In this document: piece after piece, positions 25,910 to 35,080 of the stretch
Layout of the letters: every line of letters starts with the position of its first letter
How positions within the stretch are numbered: position 1 is the first letter of the stretch
From: Amycolatopsis saalfeldensis
GTDB taxonomy: Bacteria; Actinomycetota; Actinomycetes; Mycobacteriales; Pseudonocardiaceae
Reading direction: 5' to 3'
Length of the DNA: 64,000 nucleotides
NCBI RefSeq assembly: GCF_900110575.1
Contig: NZ_FOEF01000017.1
Span: forward strand, 124,001 to 188,000
The notes under the pieces: generated by a model
Database searches by the model: none
Told to the model about the DNA's origin: nothing
Seen by the model: the letters and a program-made list of their open reading frames with translations, nothing else
Program-made: the position numbers and the translations under genes

Positions 25910-26413
25910 GCCGGAGTGAGGATCGCCTGGGCGTCGAAGCCGGACATCCACCGGCCGATGGCGAACGCGGCCGTCGCCTCCAGGAGTGCGGCCCGCGTCA
26001 GGTCACCGGCTGCGATGGGCGTGCAGCCGACGTCCCGGACCAGCGACGAGACCGTCTCGGGCGCGCCGCACAGCGGAACGGCCAGCGGGCGGCCCTCGAA
26101 GACCGGCGGGGTCATGCGCCAGACGTCCACGTGGGCGAGGTTGAAGGCCTTCACCACCGACGCTCCTGGCGCCAGTCCCGCGATCCGCGCCGCGACCGGG
26201 GTGCCCGGCGGCGGTTCGGCACCGGTCGGGCCCGGGGTGTTGGTGCAGTCGACGAGGATCTTGCCGTCCAGCGCGAGCGAGGACAGTAAGCCGTCCATCG
26301 CGGAGGTGGGCACGGCCAGGAGGATCACGTCGGCGAAGTCCGCGGCCCGCCCGGGACCACGCCGTGCCGAGGGCGTCGGCCATGCCGCCGGTACCGAAGA
26401 GCGCGATGCGCAT
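25906..26413 (-). pseudogene. NADPH:F420-oxidoreductase-like gene, internally deleted and frameshifted
   Basis: The N-terminus reads MRIALFGTGGMADALGTAWSRAG, split here at GMADALG: a Rossmann GxGxxA start of the F420-dependent NADP oxidoreductase-like family. After SRAG the frame is lost. The family resumes one frame away as RAADFADVILLAVPTSA and runs intact to the stop (VDCTNTPG, KAFNLAHVDVW, LCGAPE). About 35-40 codons that normally carry the NADP-ribose loop and second strand are missing at the junction (about 26335-26350). The stop overlaps the convergent helicase stop. Alternatives are a sequencing or assembly error at this GC-rich spot. Confidence 0.75.
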
Positions 26414-26507
26414 GGAAGGGTCCTCTCGTAGGCGCGAACTGCACCCGACGTTAGAAACCCGGTCAGGAACCGAAAGGTAACCAGACGAGGTCGTGGCGGC
26501 CCAGAAC

Positions 26508-27176
26508 TCAGGCGGTCACCAACCGCGGCCGTCGCCCGCTCAGCAGCACGACCAGCATCACCAGTGACAGCGCCGGCAGCGGATAGCCCAGCAGCAGCCC
26601 GGCAATCGTGTCCACCACCGGCGCGGCGACGCCGAGTACGAACACCCAGCGCGGCGCCGTTTCCGGGCGGCGGGCGGGAGACCAGGGCGTCTTCGACCAC
26701 GGCTTCGCGATCGAGACCCAGACCTGGAACGCGAGCGCGCCCACCATCACGGCGGTGCCCGCGATCAGCTGCCACGGCACCGTGCGCGGGGCCTCGGCCA
26801 GGTCGCCGAGCGCGGGGGAGAGCAGGAAGATCCCCGCATACAGCTGCGCGATCGTCAGCACGAATTTGACCAGCACCCACCAATGCCGGAAGAAGCCCCA
26901 GGCCGTCGCGCCCGCCAGGAGCAGGCCGGTGAACGCCGCGGCGTTGGCCATCGGGGCCAGCAGCAGGGTGTCGAGCCGGTGCGCCATCGACGTCGCGGCC
27001 GCAGACGGGCCCCGCAGGCCCACAGCCAGCAGCGTCATCAGCCCGAGCGCCTGGCTCAGCCACGCGACCGAAGACAGCACGTGCAGCCACGCCACCGTTT
27101 GCCGCCATCGAGGCGAAACCCGAGTCACCCCACCAGGATCGGGCCCGGCCCGGCCGGGCACATCCGGTGGATTCAC
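26508..27176 (-). CDS. Unknown multi-spanning membrane protein
   Basis: 222 residues with six hydrophobic segments: about 28-52, 74-92, 100-122, 135-155, 175-195 and 198-215. Early His, Ser and Trp residues (WLHVLSSVAWL) and WWVLVKFVLTIAQLYAG resemble small actinobacterial membrane proteins near the DUF2269 group, but I cannot assign a function. GTG 27128 would give a 206-residue version without the Pro-rich N-terminus and is possible. It lies between the broken oxidoreductase and the SorC regulator, all on the minus strand. Confidence 0.65.
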   Translation of the reverse strand: MNPPDVPGRAGPDPGGVTRVSPRWRQTVAWLHVLSSVAWLSQALGLMTLLAVGLRGPSAAATSMAHRLDTLLLAPMANAAAFTGLLLAGATAWGFFRHWWVLVKFVLTIAQLYAGIFLLSPALGDLAEAPRTVPWQLIAGTAVMVGALAFQVWVSIAKPWSKTPWSPARRPETAPRWVFVLGVAAPVVDTIAGLLLGYPLPALSLVMLVVLLSGRRPRLVTA

Positions 27177-27201
27177 CCAGTCGACCCTGAGATCCGACGG
27201 T

Positions 27202-28191
27202 TCAGTGGCGCGCCGGGAGCGGGTTCCGCGCCACCAGGTCCAGCAGGGGCACCGCCGCCGCGGCGTCGGTGACGAGGGTGGAGACCATGCCCGAGCGCAG
27301 GACGGCGTCCACGGCCGCGGCCTTGGGCTCGCTGTAACCGATGGCGATCACCTCCGGGACGGCGCGCAGGTCTTCGGTGCTGATCGCCAGGACGTGGTGC
27401 GCCAGCCCGGTCGACACGGCGTTGCCGGAGGCGTCGAACAGTCTCGCGGCCACCTCGGCCGTCGCGCCGCGGGCGGCGATCGCGGCGCGCTCGGCATCGT
27501 CGAGCGCGTCGTAGACGGTGGACTCGCCCGGCTGCCAGGCGCCGATGCTCACCACGGCCTTGGTCAGGTTCTTGAACTGGCCGAAGGTCTCCGCGATGCC
27601 CGGCTGACGGCGCAGCGTCTCCGCCGTCCGGCGGTCCGGCAGCACCAGCGGGCCGAAGATCGGGTACGCGTCGCCGCCGGACACCGCGGTCACGCGGCTG
27701 ACCGTCTCGACCGACCGGCCCCGCATGTCCATCCCGGCCTGCACCCCGCACAGCTGCACGATCGGGCAGCGCGGCAGGGTCCGGATGGACTCGGTCATGG
27801 CGTTGACCGACCGCGCCCAGGAGAGCCCGACCACGTCCTTCGAGCTGACGATCTCTTCGAGCAGATGAGCGGCCAGCGCGCCGACCTTCTTGCGCACCAG
27901 CTCCCTCGGCTCCTTCACCGCCGTTCGCTCGAGCACCAGCGCGCGGTCCAGCCCGTAGGCCAGCCGCAGCTCGTCCGAAAGCTCCACGTCGACCGGCGCC
28001 GGCAGGTCGAACTCGACCCGCACCAGCCCGCTCTCCCGGGCCGTGTCCAGCATGCGGGCGACCTTGAACCGGCTGATGCCGAACTCGTCCGCGATCTCGA
28101 GCTTCGAGCGGCCCTGCACGTAGAAGCGCCGGGCCATGGTGGCCAGCTCCAGCGTCTCAGTCAGGCGGGGTTGCCCTTTCTTTCTGCTCAT
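27202..28191 (-). CDS. SorC/DeoR-type sugar-binding transcriptional regulator
   Basis: 329 residues from ATG 28191. The N-terminal helix-turn-helix is at about residues 30-55 (KLEIADEFGISRFKVARML). The rest is a SorC-family sugar-phosphate-binding domain, with LSWARSVNAM, QLCGV, YPIFGP and IGYSEPKAAAVDA segments. It is divergent from the dehydrogenase/ABC-transporter operon at 28324 and is almost certainly its ligand-responsive regulator. No ribosome site is visible before the ATG, and TATAGT lies 8 bases upstream, suggesting a leaderless transcript. Confidence 0.9.
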   Translation of the reverse strand: MSRKKGQPRLTETLELATMARRFYVQGRSKLEIADEFGISRFKVARMLDTARESGLVRVEFDLPAPVDVELSDELRLAYGLDRALVLERTAVKEPRELVRKKVGALAAHLLEEIVSSKDVVGLSWARSVNAMTESIRTLPRCPIVQLCGVQAGMDMRGRSVETVSRVTAVSGGDAYPIFGPLVLPDRRTAETLRRQPGIAETFGQFKNLTKAVVSIGAWQPGESTVYDALDDAERAAIAARGATAEVAARLFDASGNAVSTGLAHHVLAISTEDLRAVPEVIAIGYSEPKAAAVDAVLRSGMVSTLVTDAAAAVPLLDLVARNPLPARH

Positions 28192-28203
28192 ATGAGCACT
28201 ATA

Positions 28204-28250
28204 ACCTGAAAAACACCTGAAGAGGTTGACGTAACTCCCCAGAAACACCT
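28204..28250. promoter_or_regulatory. Direct-repeat operator region between the SorC gene and its target operon
   Basis: ACCTGA occurs twice 11 bp apart (28204-28209, 28215-28220), and AAACACCT occurs twice 32 bp apart (28211-28218, 28243-28250), about three helical turns. TTGACG at 28226-28231 could be a plus-strand -35, but no good -10 is placed. The layout suits an oligomeric SorC regulator. Confidence 0.45.
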
Positions 28251-28323
28251 CTAATGCTCTACACATGTTAGCTGAGCCATAGATCACAGTCGCTCAGATG
28301 AGCGAACAGGAAGGGGATGAGGC

Positions 28324-29328
28324 ATGCGCGCCGCGATCGTGGACCGGCCCGGCGAAATCCGGGTCGGAGACGTTCCCGATCCGAAGCCCGGGGAGCGCCA
28401 GGTCGTCGTGAAGGTGGGTGCCTGCGGGATCTGCGGGACCGACCTGCACATCGCCGACGGGCACTTCCCGCCGACCCCGTATCCCATCGTCCCCGGCCAC
28501 GAGTTCGCCGGGGAGATCGTCGAGCTCGGCGCGGACGTGCCGCCCGAGTGGAAGGTCGGCGACCGCGTGGCCGTCGACCCCTCGCTGTATTGCGGATACT
28601 GCACGCCGTGCCGCTCCGGGCACGGGAACCTCTGCGCCAACTGGAACGCGACCGGTGACACGGTGGACGGCGCGTTCGCCGAGTACGTCGCCGTGCCCGC
28701 GGACACCTGCCACCGGATGCCGGACTCGATGACCTGGGAGCAGGGCGCGATCGTGGAGCCCGTCTCCTGCGCCGTGCACGGCGTGCGCCGCATCGGCGTC
28801 GAGGCCGGCGAACGGTTCCTGGTCGTCGGCGCCGGCACGATGGGCCTGATCATGCAGCAGCTGCTGCAGCGTTCGGGCGCCGAAGTGACGGTGGTCGACC
28901 GCAACGCGAGCCGGCTGCCCCGCGCCACCGGGCTCGGCGCCGCCGCCGTGGCCGAGGACGTGTCCGCGCTCGACGGCGAGCTGTACGACGCCGCCGTCGA
29001 CTGCACCGGGGCCGCGCCCGCCATCGAGTCCGCCTTCGACGCGCTGCGGCGCGGCGGACGGCTGCTCGTGTTCGGCGTCGCGCCGGCCGAGGCGCGGGTG
29101 GCCCTGTCCCCGTTCCGCATCTACAACGACGAGATCACCATCGTCGGCTCGATGGCGGTGCTGAACAGCTACGCCACCGCGCTCGACCTGGTGGCCAAGG
29201 GCGTCATCGACACCGAGGCCCTGATCACCGACACCCTGCCGCTCGAGCAGTACCCGGAAGCGCTGGCCAAGATGCGCAGCGGCTCCGGCCTGAAGATCCA
29301 GGTCCTCCCCGGAGGTGGCCGTGCGTAA
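28324..29328 (+). CDS. Zinc-dependent medium-chain dehydrogenase (polyol/alcohol type)
   Basis: 334 residues. NAD(P)-dependent oxidation of an alcohol, probably a sugar alcohol taken up by the transporter that follows. Catalytic zinc ligands are C37 (GICGTD), H59 and E60 (PGHEF). The structural zinc site is complete: C90, C93, C96, C104. The coenzyme motif is GAGTMG (169-174), then a strand ending VDRN, whose Asp suggests NAD over NADP. The closest named groups are sorbitol/threonine-type dehydrogenases. It overlaps the binding-protein gene by 8 bp. Confidence 0.9.
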   Translation: MRAAIVDRPGEIRVGDVPDPKPGERQVVVKVGACGICGTDLHIADGHFPPTPYPIVPGHEFAGEIVELGADVPPEWKVGDRVAVDPSLYCGYCTPCRSGHGNLCANWNATGDTVDGAFAEYVAVPADTCHRMPDSMTWEQGAIVEPVSCAVHGVRRIGVEAGERFLVVGAGTMGLIMQQLLQRSGAEVTVVDRNASRLPRATGLGAAAVAEDVSALDGELYDAAVDCTGAAPAIESAFDALRRGGRLLVFGVAPAEARVALSPFRIYNDEITIVGSMAVLNSYATALDLVAKGVIDTEALITDTLPLEQYPEALAKMRSGSGLKIQVLPGGGRA

Positions 29329-30661
29329 ACTCCTGTGCCTCCTGGCCGTGACAGCGCTGTTCGTGACGGGATGCGCCGGAGCCGGCTCGCTCGGCAACGG
29401 CGGCCGGACACTGGTCGTCGCGATCGTGTCCAACGCCCAGATGAAGGACGCCATTTCGCTCAAGGGCGAGTTCGAGAAGAACAACCCCGGCATCAACCTC
29501 AAGTTCGTCTCCCTGCCGGAGAACGAGGCCCGCGCGAAGATCACCGCCTCCACCGCCACCCAGGGCGGCGAGTTCGACGTGGTGATGATCAGCAACTACG
29601 AGGCCCCGCAGTGGGCGGCCAACGGCTGGCTCGAGAACCTCGAGCCGCACATGAAGGCCACCCCCGGTTACGACGAGGGCGACTTCATCCCGAGCATCCG
29701 GGAGTCGCTGTCGTACCAGAACCAGATGTACGCGGTGCCGTTCTACGGGGAGTCGTCCTTTGTGGTCTACCGCAAGGACCTCTTCCAGCAGGCCGGTCTG
29801 ACCATGCCCGCGCACCCCACGTGGGACCAGATCGCCGACTACGCCGCGAAGCTCGACAACAAGCAGACCGGCGTCTCGGGCATCTGCCTGCGCGGCAAGC
29901 CGGGCTGGGGCGAGAGCCTCGCGCCCTTCACCACGGTCGCCAACACGTTCGGCGCGCAGTGGTTCGACAAGGACTGGAACGCCAAGCTGACCAGCCCCGA
30001 GTTCACCAAGGCCGCGAACTTCTACGTGAACCTGGTGCGCGACCACGGTGAGGTCGGTGCCTCCAGCGCCGGGTTCACCGAGTGCGGCACGCGGTACGCC
30101 CAGGGCAACGCCGCGATGTGGTACGACGCCACGTCGATGACCGGCACGACCGAGGACCCGTCCACCAGCCTCGTGGTCGGCAAGAACGGCTACGCCCCGG
30201 CCCCGGTCGACAAGACCCAGGCCAGCGGCTGGCTCTACACCTGGTCGCTGGCCATTCCCAAGGTGGCCAAGGACAAGGACGACGCCTGGAAGTTCATGGC
30301 GTGGATGACCGACAAGGAGTACGCGAAGAAGGTCGGCGAGACCTACGGCTGGAACCGCGTGCCGCCGGGCACCCGCAAGTCGACCTACGAGATCCCGCAG
30401 TACAAGGACGCGGCCAAGGCGTACGCGCAGCCGACGCTGGACGGCATCGCGAACGCGAACCAGCAGAAGACCATGGTCAACCCCGTGCCCTACCCGGGCA
30501 TCCAGTTCGTCGGGATCCCCGAATTCCAGGACCTCGGCACCCGGGTGAGCCAGCAGCTCTCGGCGGCCATCGCCGGGCAGACCTCCGTGGCGGACGCGCT
30601 CGCGCAGTCGCAGAAGTACGCGGAGACGGTGGGCAAGTCCTATCAGGAGGTGGCCCGGTGA
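29321..30661 (+). CDS. ABC transporter sugar/polyol-binding lipoprotein
   Basis: 446 residues from GTG 29321, five bases after GGAGG; GTG 29315 overlaps that site and is less likely. The signal peptide ends with the lipobox VTGC (C18). The mature part is a family-1 extracellular solute-binding protein: VSNAQMKDAISLKGEFEKNN-type start, PFYGESSFVVYRKDLF, and the late WKFMAWMTDKEYAKK. This cluster group includes SmoE-like polyol binders. It captures substrate for the two permeases that follow and overlaps the first by GTGA. Confidence 0.92.
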   Translation: MRKLLCLLAVTALFVTGCAGAGSLGNGGRTLVVAIVSNAQMKDAISLKGEFEKNNPGINLKFVSLPENEARAKITASTATQGGEFDVVMISNYEAPQWAANGWLENLEPHMKATPGYDEGDFIPSIRESLSYQNQMYAVPFYGESSFVVYRKDLFQQAGLTMPAHPTWDQIADYAAKLDNKQTGVSGICLRGKPGWGESLAPFTTVANTFGAQWFDKDWNAKLTSPEFTKAANFYVNLVRDHGEVGASSAGFTECGTRYAQGNAAMWYDATSMTGTTEDPSTSLVVGKNGYAPAPVDKTQASGWLYTWSLAIPKVAKDKDDAWKFMAWMTDKEYAKKVGETYGWNRVPPGTRKSTYEIPQYKDAAKAYAQPTLDGIANANQQKTMVNPVPYPGIQFVGIPEFQDLGTRVSQQLSAAIAGQTSVADALAQSQKYAETVGKSYQEVAR

Positions 30662-31590
30662 GTACGCTCTCGGTCCCCGCCGGCACGGCGCCGGCAACCA
30701 CGTCCGCACCGGCGAAGAAAGAGACGAGCAAGTCCGGGAAGCGGCGGCTGCCGCTGCTGCCGGCGCTGATCTTCGTCATCGCGGTCACGCAGATCCCGTT
30801 CCTGCTCACGCTGTACTACTCGTTCCAGTCCTGGAACCTGGTGCGGCCGGGCTCGCAGCACTTCGTCGGCTTCAGCAACTACGTCGACGTCTTCACCGAC
30901 ACCACGTTCCTCGGCGCGCTGCTCAACACCGTGATCCTCACCGTGGTGTGCGTGCTGGTTTCGCTGTTGCTCGGGCTCGGGCTGGCGATCCTGCTCGACC
31001 GCAAGTTCGCCGGCCGCGGCTTCGTGCGGACGCTGCTGATCACGCCGTTCCTGATCCTCCCGGCGGCCGGCGCGCTGCTGTGGAAGACCACGATGTTCGA
31101 CCCGACGTTCGGCTTGCTGCACTTCGTGTTCCACACCGACGTCGACTGGCTTTCGCAGTTCCCGCTGGCCGCGGTGATGGCGCAGATCGTCTGGCAGTGG
31201 ACGCCGTTCATGATGCTGCTGACCCTGGCCGGCCTGCAGAGCCAGTCGAAGGAGGTGCTGGAGGCCGCCTCGGTGGACGGGGCGAACCGCTGGCGCACCT
31301 TCTACTCGATCACGCTGCCGCACCTTTCGCGGTTCCTGCAGCTGGCCACGCTGCTCGGCGCGATCTACATCGTGAACAGCTTCGACGCGATCTTCCTGAT
31401 GACCCAGGGCGGTCCGGGCACGGCCAGCACCAACCTGCCGTTCTACATCTACCAGCGCGCGTTCGAGGGCTTCGACATCGGCCAGTCCTCGGCGATGGGC
31501 GTGGTCGTGGTCATCCTGACCATGATCGTCGCGACCTTCGCCCTGCGGCTGATGTTCCGGGCGTTCTCCGTGGACGGAGGCACGAAGTGA
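30658..31590 (+). CDS. Sugar/polyol ABC transporter permease 1
   Basis: 310 residues from GTG 30658 (GTGA overlap). MalF/SmoF type with six transmembrane helices after a Ser/Thr/Lys-rich cytoplasmic N-terminus of about 35 residues. The EAA loop reads EAASVDGANRWRTFYSITLP (about residues 201-220), the contact with the ATPase. It is coupled to permease 2 by another GTGA. Confidence 0.93.
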   Translation: MSTLSVPAGTAPATTSAPAKKETSKSGKRRLPLLPALIFVIAVTQIPFLLTLYYSFQSWNLVRPGSQHFVGFSNYVDVFTDTTFLGALLNTVILTVVCVLVSLLLGLGLAILLDRKFAGRGFVRTLLITPFLILPAAGALLWKTTMFDPTFGLLHFVFHTDVDWLSQFPLAAVMAQIVWQWTPFMMLLTLAGLQSQSKEVLEAASVDGANRWRTFYSITLPHLSRFLQLATLLGAIYIVNSFDAIFLMTQGGPGTASTNLPFYIYQRAFEGFDIGQSSAMGVVVVILTMIVATFALRLMFRAFSVDGGTK

Positions 31591-32462
31591 GTACCGCAAC
31601 CGCCACCGCACCCGTCAGCACCGGCTCGGCACCACCGTCGCGCAAGCCGAAGCGCCGCGTCGGGGCGGGCTCGCTGACCGTCGTCACGTGGGTGCTGGCC
31701 ATCCTGTTCGTCTTCCCGCTGCTGTGGATGATCCTCACCGCGTTCAAGCAGGAGTCCGACGCCTACAGCGATCCGCCGAAGCTGTTCTTCAAGCCCACCT
31801 TCGACCAGATCTCCGGGGTGCTGAACGGCGATTTCCTGCCCTACCTCGGAAACTCGGCGTTCGTCACGATCATCTCGACGCTTTTGGTGCTGCTGCTGGG
31901 CATCCCGGCCGCGTACGCGCTGTCGCTGGCGCCGGTGAAGGGCACGAAGAACGCGCTGAGCTTCTTCCTCTCCACGAAGATGCTGCCGATCGTCGCGGCG
32001 ATCATCCCGCTGTACGTGATCTCGCAGAACACCAACCTGCTCGACACGGTGTGGGCGCTGATCATCCTGTACACCGCGATGAACCTGCCGCTGGCGATCT
32101 GGATGATGCGCTCGTTCTTCCTGGAGGTGCCGGGCGAGATGATCGAGGCGGCGCGGATCGACGGGGCGAACCTGCCGACACTGCTGCGCAAGATCATCAT
32201 GCCGGTGGTCGCGCCCGGGGTGGCCGCGACCGCGTTGATCTGCGTGATCTTCTCCTGGACGGAGTTCTTCTACGCGGTCAACCTCACCGCTGCCCGGGCC
32301 GGCACCGTGCCGGTGTTCCTGGTCAGCTTCATCACCAGCGAAGGCCTGTACTGGGCCCAGCTGTCCGCTGCCGCGTTGCTGGCCTCGCTGCCGGTGATGA
32401 TCGTCGGCTGGATCGCGCAGAACCACCTGGTGCGCGGCCTGTCCATGGGCGCCGTGAAGTAA
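31587..32462 (+). CDS. Sugar/polyol ABC transporter permease 2
   Basis: 291 residues from GTG 31587. MalG/SmoG type with six transmembrane helices. The EAA loop is EAARIDGANLPTLLRKIIMP (about residues 187-206). Family residues FSWTEFFYAVNLT and the C-terminal GLSMGAVK tail are present. It pairs with permease 1. Confidence 0.93.
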   Translation: MSTATATAPVSTGSAPPSRKPKRRVGAGSLTVVTWVLAILFVFPLLWMILTAFKQESDAYSDPPKLFFKPTFDQISGVLNGDFLPYLGNSAFVTIISTLLVLLLGIPAAYALSLAPVKGTKNALSFFLSTKMLPIVAAIIPLYVISQNTNLLDTVWALIILYTAMNLPLAIWMMRSFFLEVPGEMIEAARIDGANLPTLLRKIIMPVVAPGVAATALICVIFSWTEFFYAVNLTAARAGTVPVFLVSFITSEGLYWAQLSAAALLASLPVMIVGWIAQNHLVRGLSMGAVK

Positions 32463-32474
32463 GGGAGAGACACT

Positions 32475-33563
<1,089 letters not shown>

Positions 33564-33572
33564 GCAGCAGCG

Positions 33573-33618
33573 AAACCGTGAAGGCCACCTCGGACGTCCG
33601 AGGTGGCCTTCACGGTTT
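33573..33618. terminator. 46-bp perfect palindromic terminator
   Basis: A fully symmetric sequence with a 21-bp stem around an ACGT centre (arms 33573-33593 and 33598-33618), ending in TTTT on the plus strand and AAA at the other edge. It separates the convergent transporter operon and ferredoxin/P450 operon and can stop both. Confidence 0.88.
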
Positions 33619-33626
33619 TCACCGGT

Positions 33627-33821
33627 CTACTCCTGCAGGGAGAGGGCCTGGCTCGGGCAGACGTTGACGGCCTCGCGGGCCTTGTCCACCAGCTCGCCGT
33701 CCGGCGTCTCGTTCAGCACGATGACCGTGCCGTCGTCCTCGCTCTGGTCGAACAGGGCGGGTTCGGTGAGCACGCACTGGCCGGCGCCGACACACTTGCC
33801 GGTGTCCGCGATGATCTTCAT
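33627..33821 (-). CDS. 3Fe-4S ferredoxin, P450 redox partner
   Basis: 64 residues. Cysteines C10 and C16 in CVGAGQC, with Ala at the middle position where a fourth cluster ligand would be, and a distal Cys in VNVCPSQAL give a single 3Fe-4S cluster. This is the form that feeds electrons to actinobacterial P450s. It sits 40 bp after the P450 at 33862, last in the operon, with AGGAAG ahead of its ATG. No ferredoxin reductase gene is nearby, so a housekeeping reductase must supply it. Confidence 0.93.
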   Translation of the reverse strand: MKIIADTGKCVGAGQCVLTEPALFDQSEDDGTVIVLNETPDGELVDKAREAVNVCPSQALSLQE

Positions 33822-33861
33822 GACTTCCTCTTCCTGGCTCGTGGTGGGAGCACTCTGATCT

Positions 33862-35070
33862 CTACCAGGTCACCGGCAGCTGGTACAGGCCATAGATCGA
33901 CGCGTCCTGCTTGAACGGCAGCTCGTCGATCGGGGCGGCCAGCTTCAGCCCCGGGATCCGGCGGAACAGGGTGTCGAAGACGATCTGCAGCTCGGCCCGG
34001 GCCAGGTTCTGGCCGAGGCACTGGTGCGGGCCGAAACCGAAGGCGACGTGGTGGCGCGCCCCGCGCTCGATGTCGAGCTGGTCCGGCTCCTCGAAGACCC
34101 GCGGGTCCCAGTTGGCGGTGTACCCGACCAGGAGCACGCCTTCACCCGCCTTGATGGTGACCCCGCCGATCTCGACGTCCTCGGTGACAAAGCGCGAGGT
34201 GGCCAGGTCGACGATCGTGAAGTAGCGCAGCAGCTCCTCGATCGCGTGGAGGGTCTTGCCGGGGTCGGCCTTGATCAGCTCGAGCTGCCCGGGCTGCTCC
34301 AGCAGGGCCACGGTGCTCAGCGAGATCATGTTCGCCGTGGTCTCGTGCCCGGCCAGCAGCAGCAGGAACGTCAGCCCGACCAGCCCGTCGCGGCTGTAGG
34401 TGCCCTCTTCCCGCAGCTTGACGATCTGCCGGCCCACCAGGTCGTCACCCGGGTCGGCCTCCTTCGAGATGACCAGGTCCCGCAGGTACGCGCGCACCCG
34501 GTCGGACGCCGCCCGCCGCTCCTCGAACGGGAGGTTCCGCTTGAGCAGCTTCGCCGTGTCCTGCTGGAACAGGTCGTGGTCCTCGTAGGGGACGCCGAGC
34601 ATTTCGCAGATCACCAGCGACGGCACCGGCAGCGAGAGCATCTCCACCAGGTCCACCGGGCCGGGGGCGGCGAGCATCTCGTCGATCAGCCCGTCCACGA
34701 TCTCCTGGATCCGCGGCCGCAGCGCGTTCACGCGCTTGACGGTGAACTCCCCGAGCACCGCCTTGCGCGCCGGGCCGTGCTGCGGCGCGTCCATCGAGAT
34801 GATCGTCTTCTCGGACTCCGGGCGGTCGCGGAAGACGTTGCCGCCCTCCACCAGGATCGGGAAGTTGTCGTCGAACCGGTCGGAGGAGAACCGGCGGTCG
34901 TTGAGCGCCGCGCGGACGTCCTCGTGCCGGGTGATCAGCCAGGCGTGCTTGCCGTTGGGGATCCGCACGCGGGTGATCGGCTGCTCTTCGCGGATCTGCG
35001 TGTACAGCTCCGGCGGTGCGAACGGGCTCGTGCGCGAGAGCGGGAACTTCACTTCTTCGATCGTTGTCAT
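33862..35070 (-). CDS. Cytochrome P450, copy 1 of a tandem trio
   Basis: 402 residues, class I soluble monooxygenase. The heme Cys is C351 in FGFGPHQCLG, the I-helix reads LLLAGHETTAN with the normal acid/alcohol pair, and the ExxR helix is EELLR. It shares its N-terminal RTSPFAPPELY layout and C-terminal length (51 residues after the Cys) with the two upstream copies. GGAGGAG lies before the ATG, 10 bp after copy 2. Substrate unknown; the family includes drug and macrolide/terpene hydroxylases. Confidence 0.93.
   Translation of the reverse strand: MTTIEEVKFPLSRTSPFAPPELYTQIREEQPITRVRIPNGKHAWLITRHEDVRAALNDRRFSSDRFDDNFPILVEGGNVFRDRPESEKTIISMDAPQHGPARKAVLGEFTVKRVNALRPRIQEIVDGLIDEMLAAPGPVDLVEMLSLPVPSLVICEMLGVPYEDHDLFQQDTAKLLKRNLPFEERRAASDRVRAYLRDLVISKEADPGDDLVGRQIVKLREEGTYSRDGLVGLTFLLLLAGHETTANMISLSTVALLEQPGQLELIKADPGKTLHAIEELLRYFTIVDLATSRFVTEDVEIGGVTIKAGEGVLLVGYTANWDPRVFEEPDQLDIERGARHHVAFGFGPHQCLGQNLARAELQIVFDTLFRRIPGLKLAAPIDELPFKQDASIYGLYQLPVTW
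33968..34076 (-). repeat. Near-identical block shared with P450 copy 2 (first copy)
   Basis: 109 bp covering the heme-binding loop match 35187-35295 at 106 of 109 positions, far above the rest of the two genes by eye. Suggests recent duplication or gene conversion. Confidence 0.85.
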
Positions 35071-35080
35071 CGCTCCTCCT

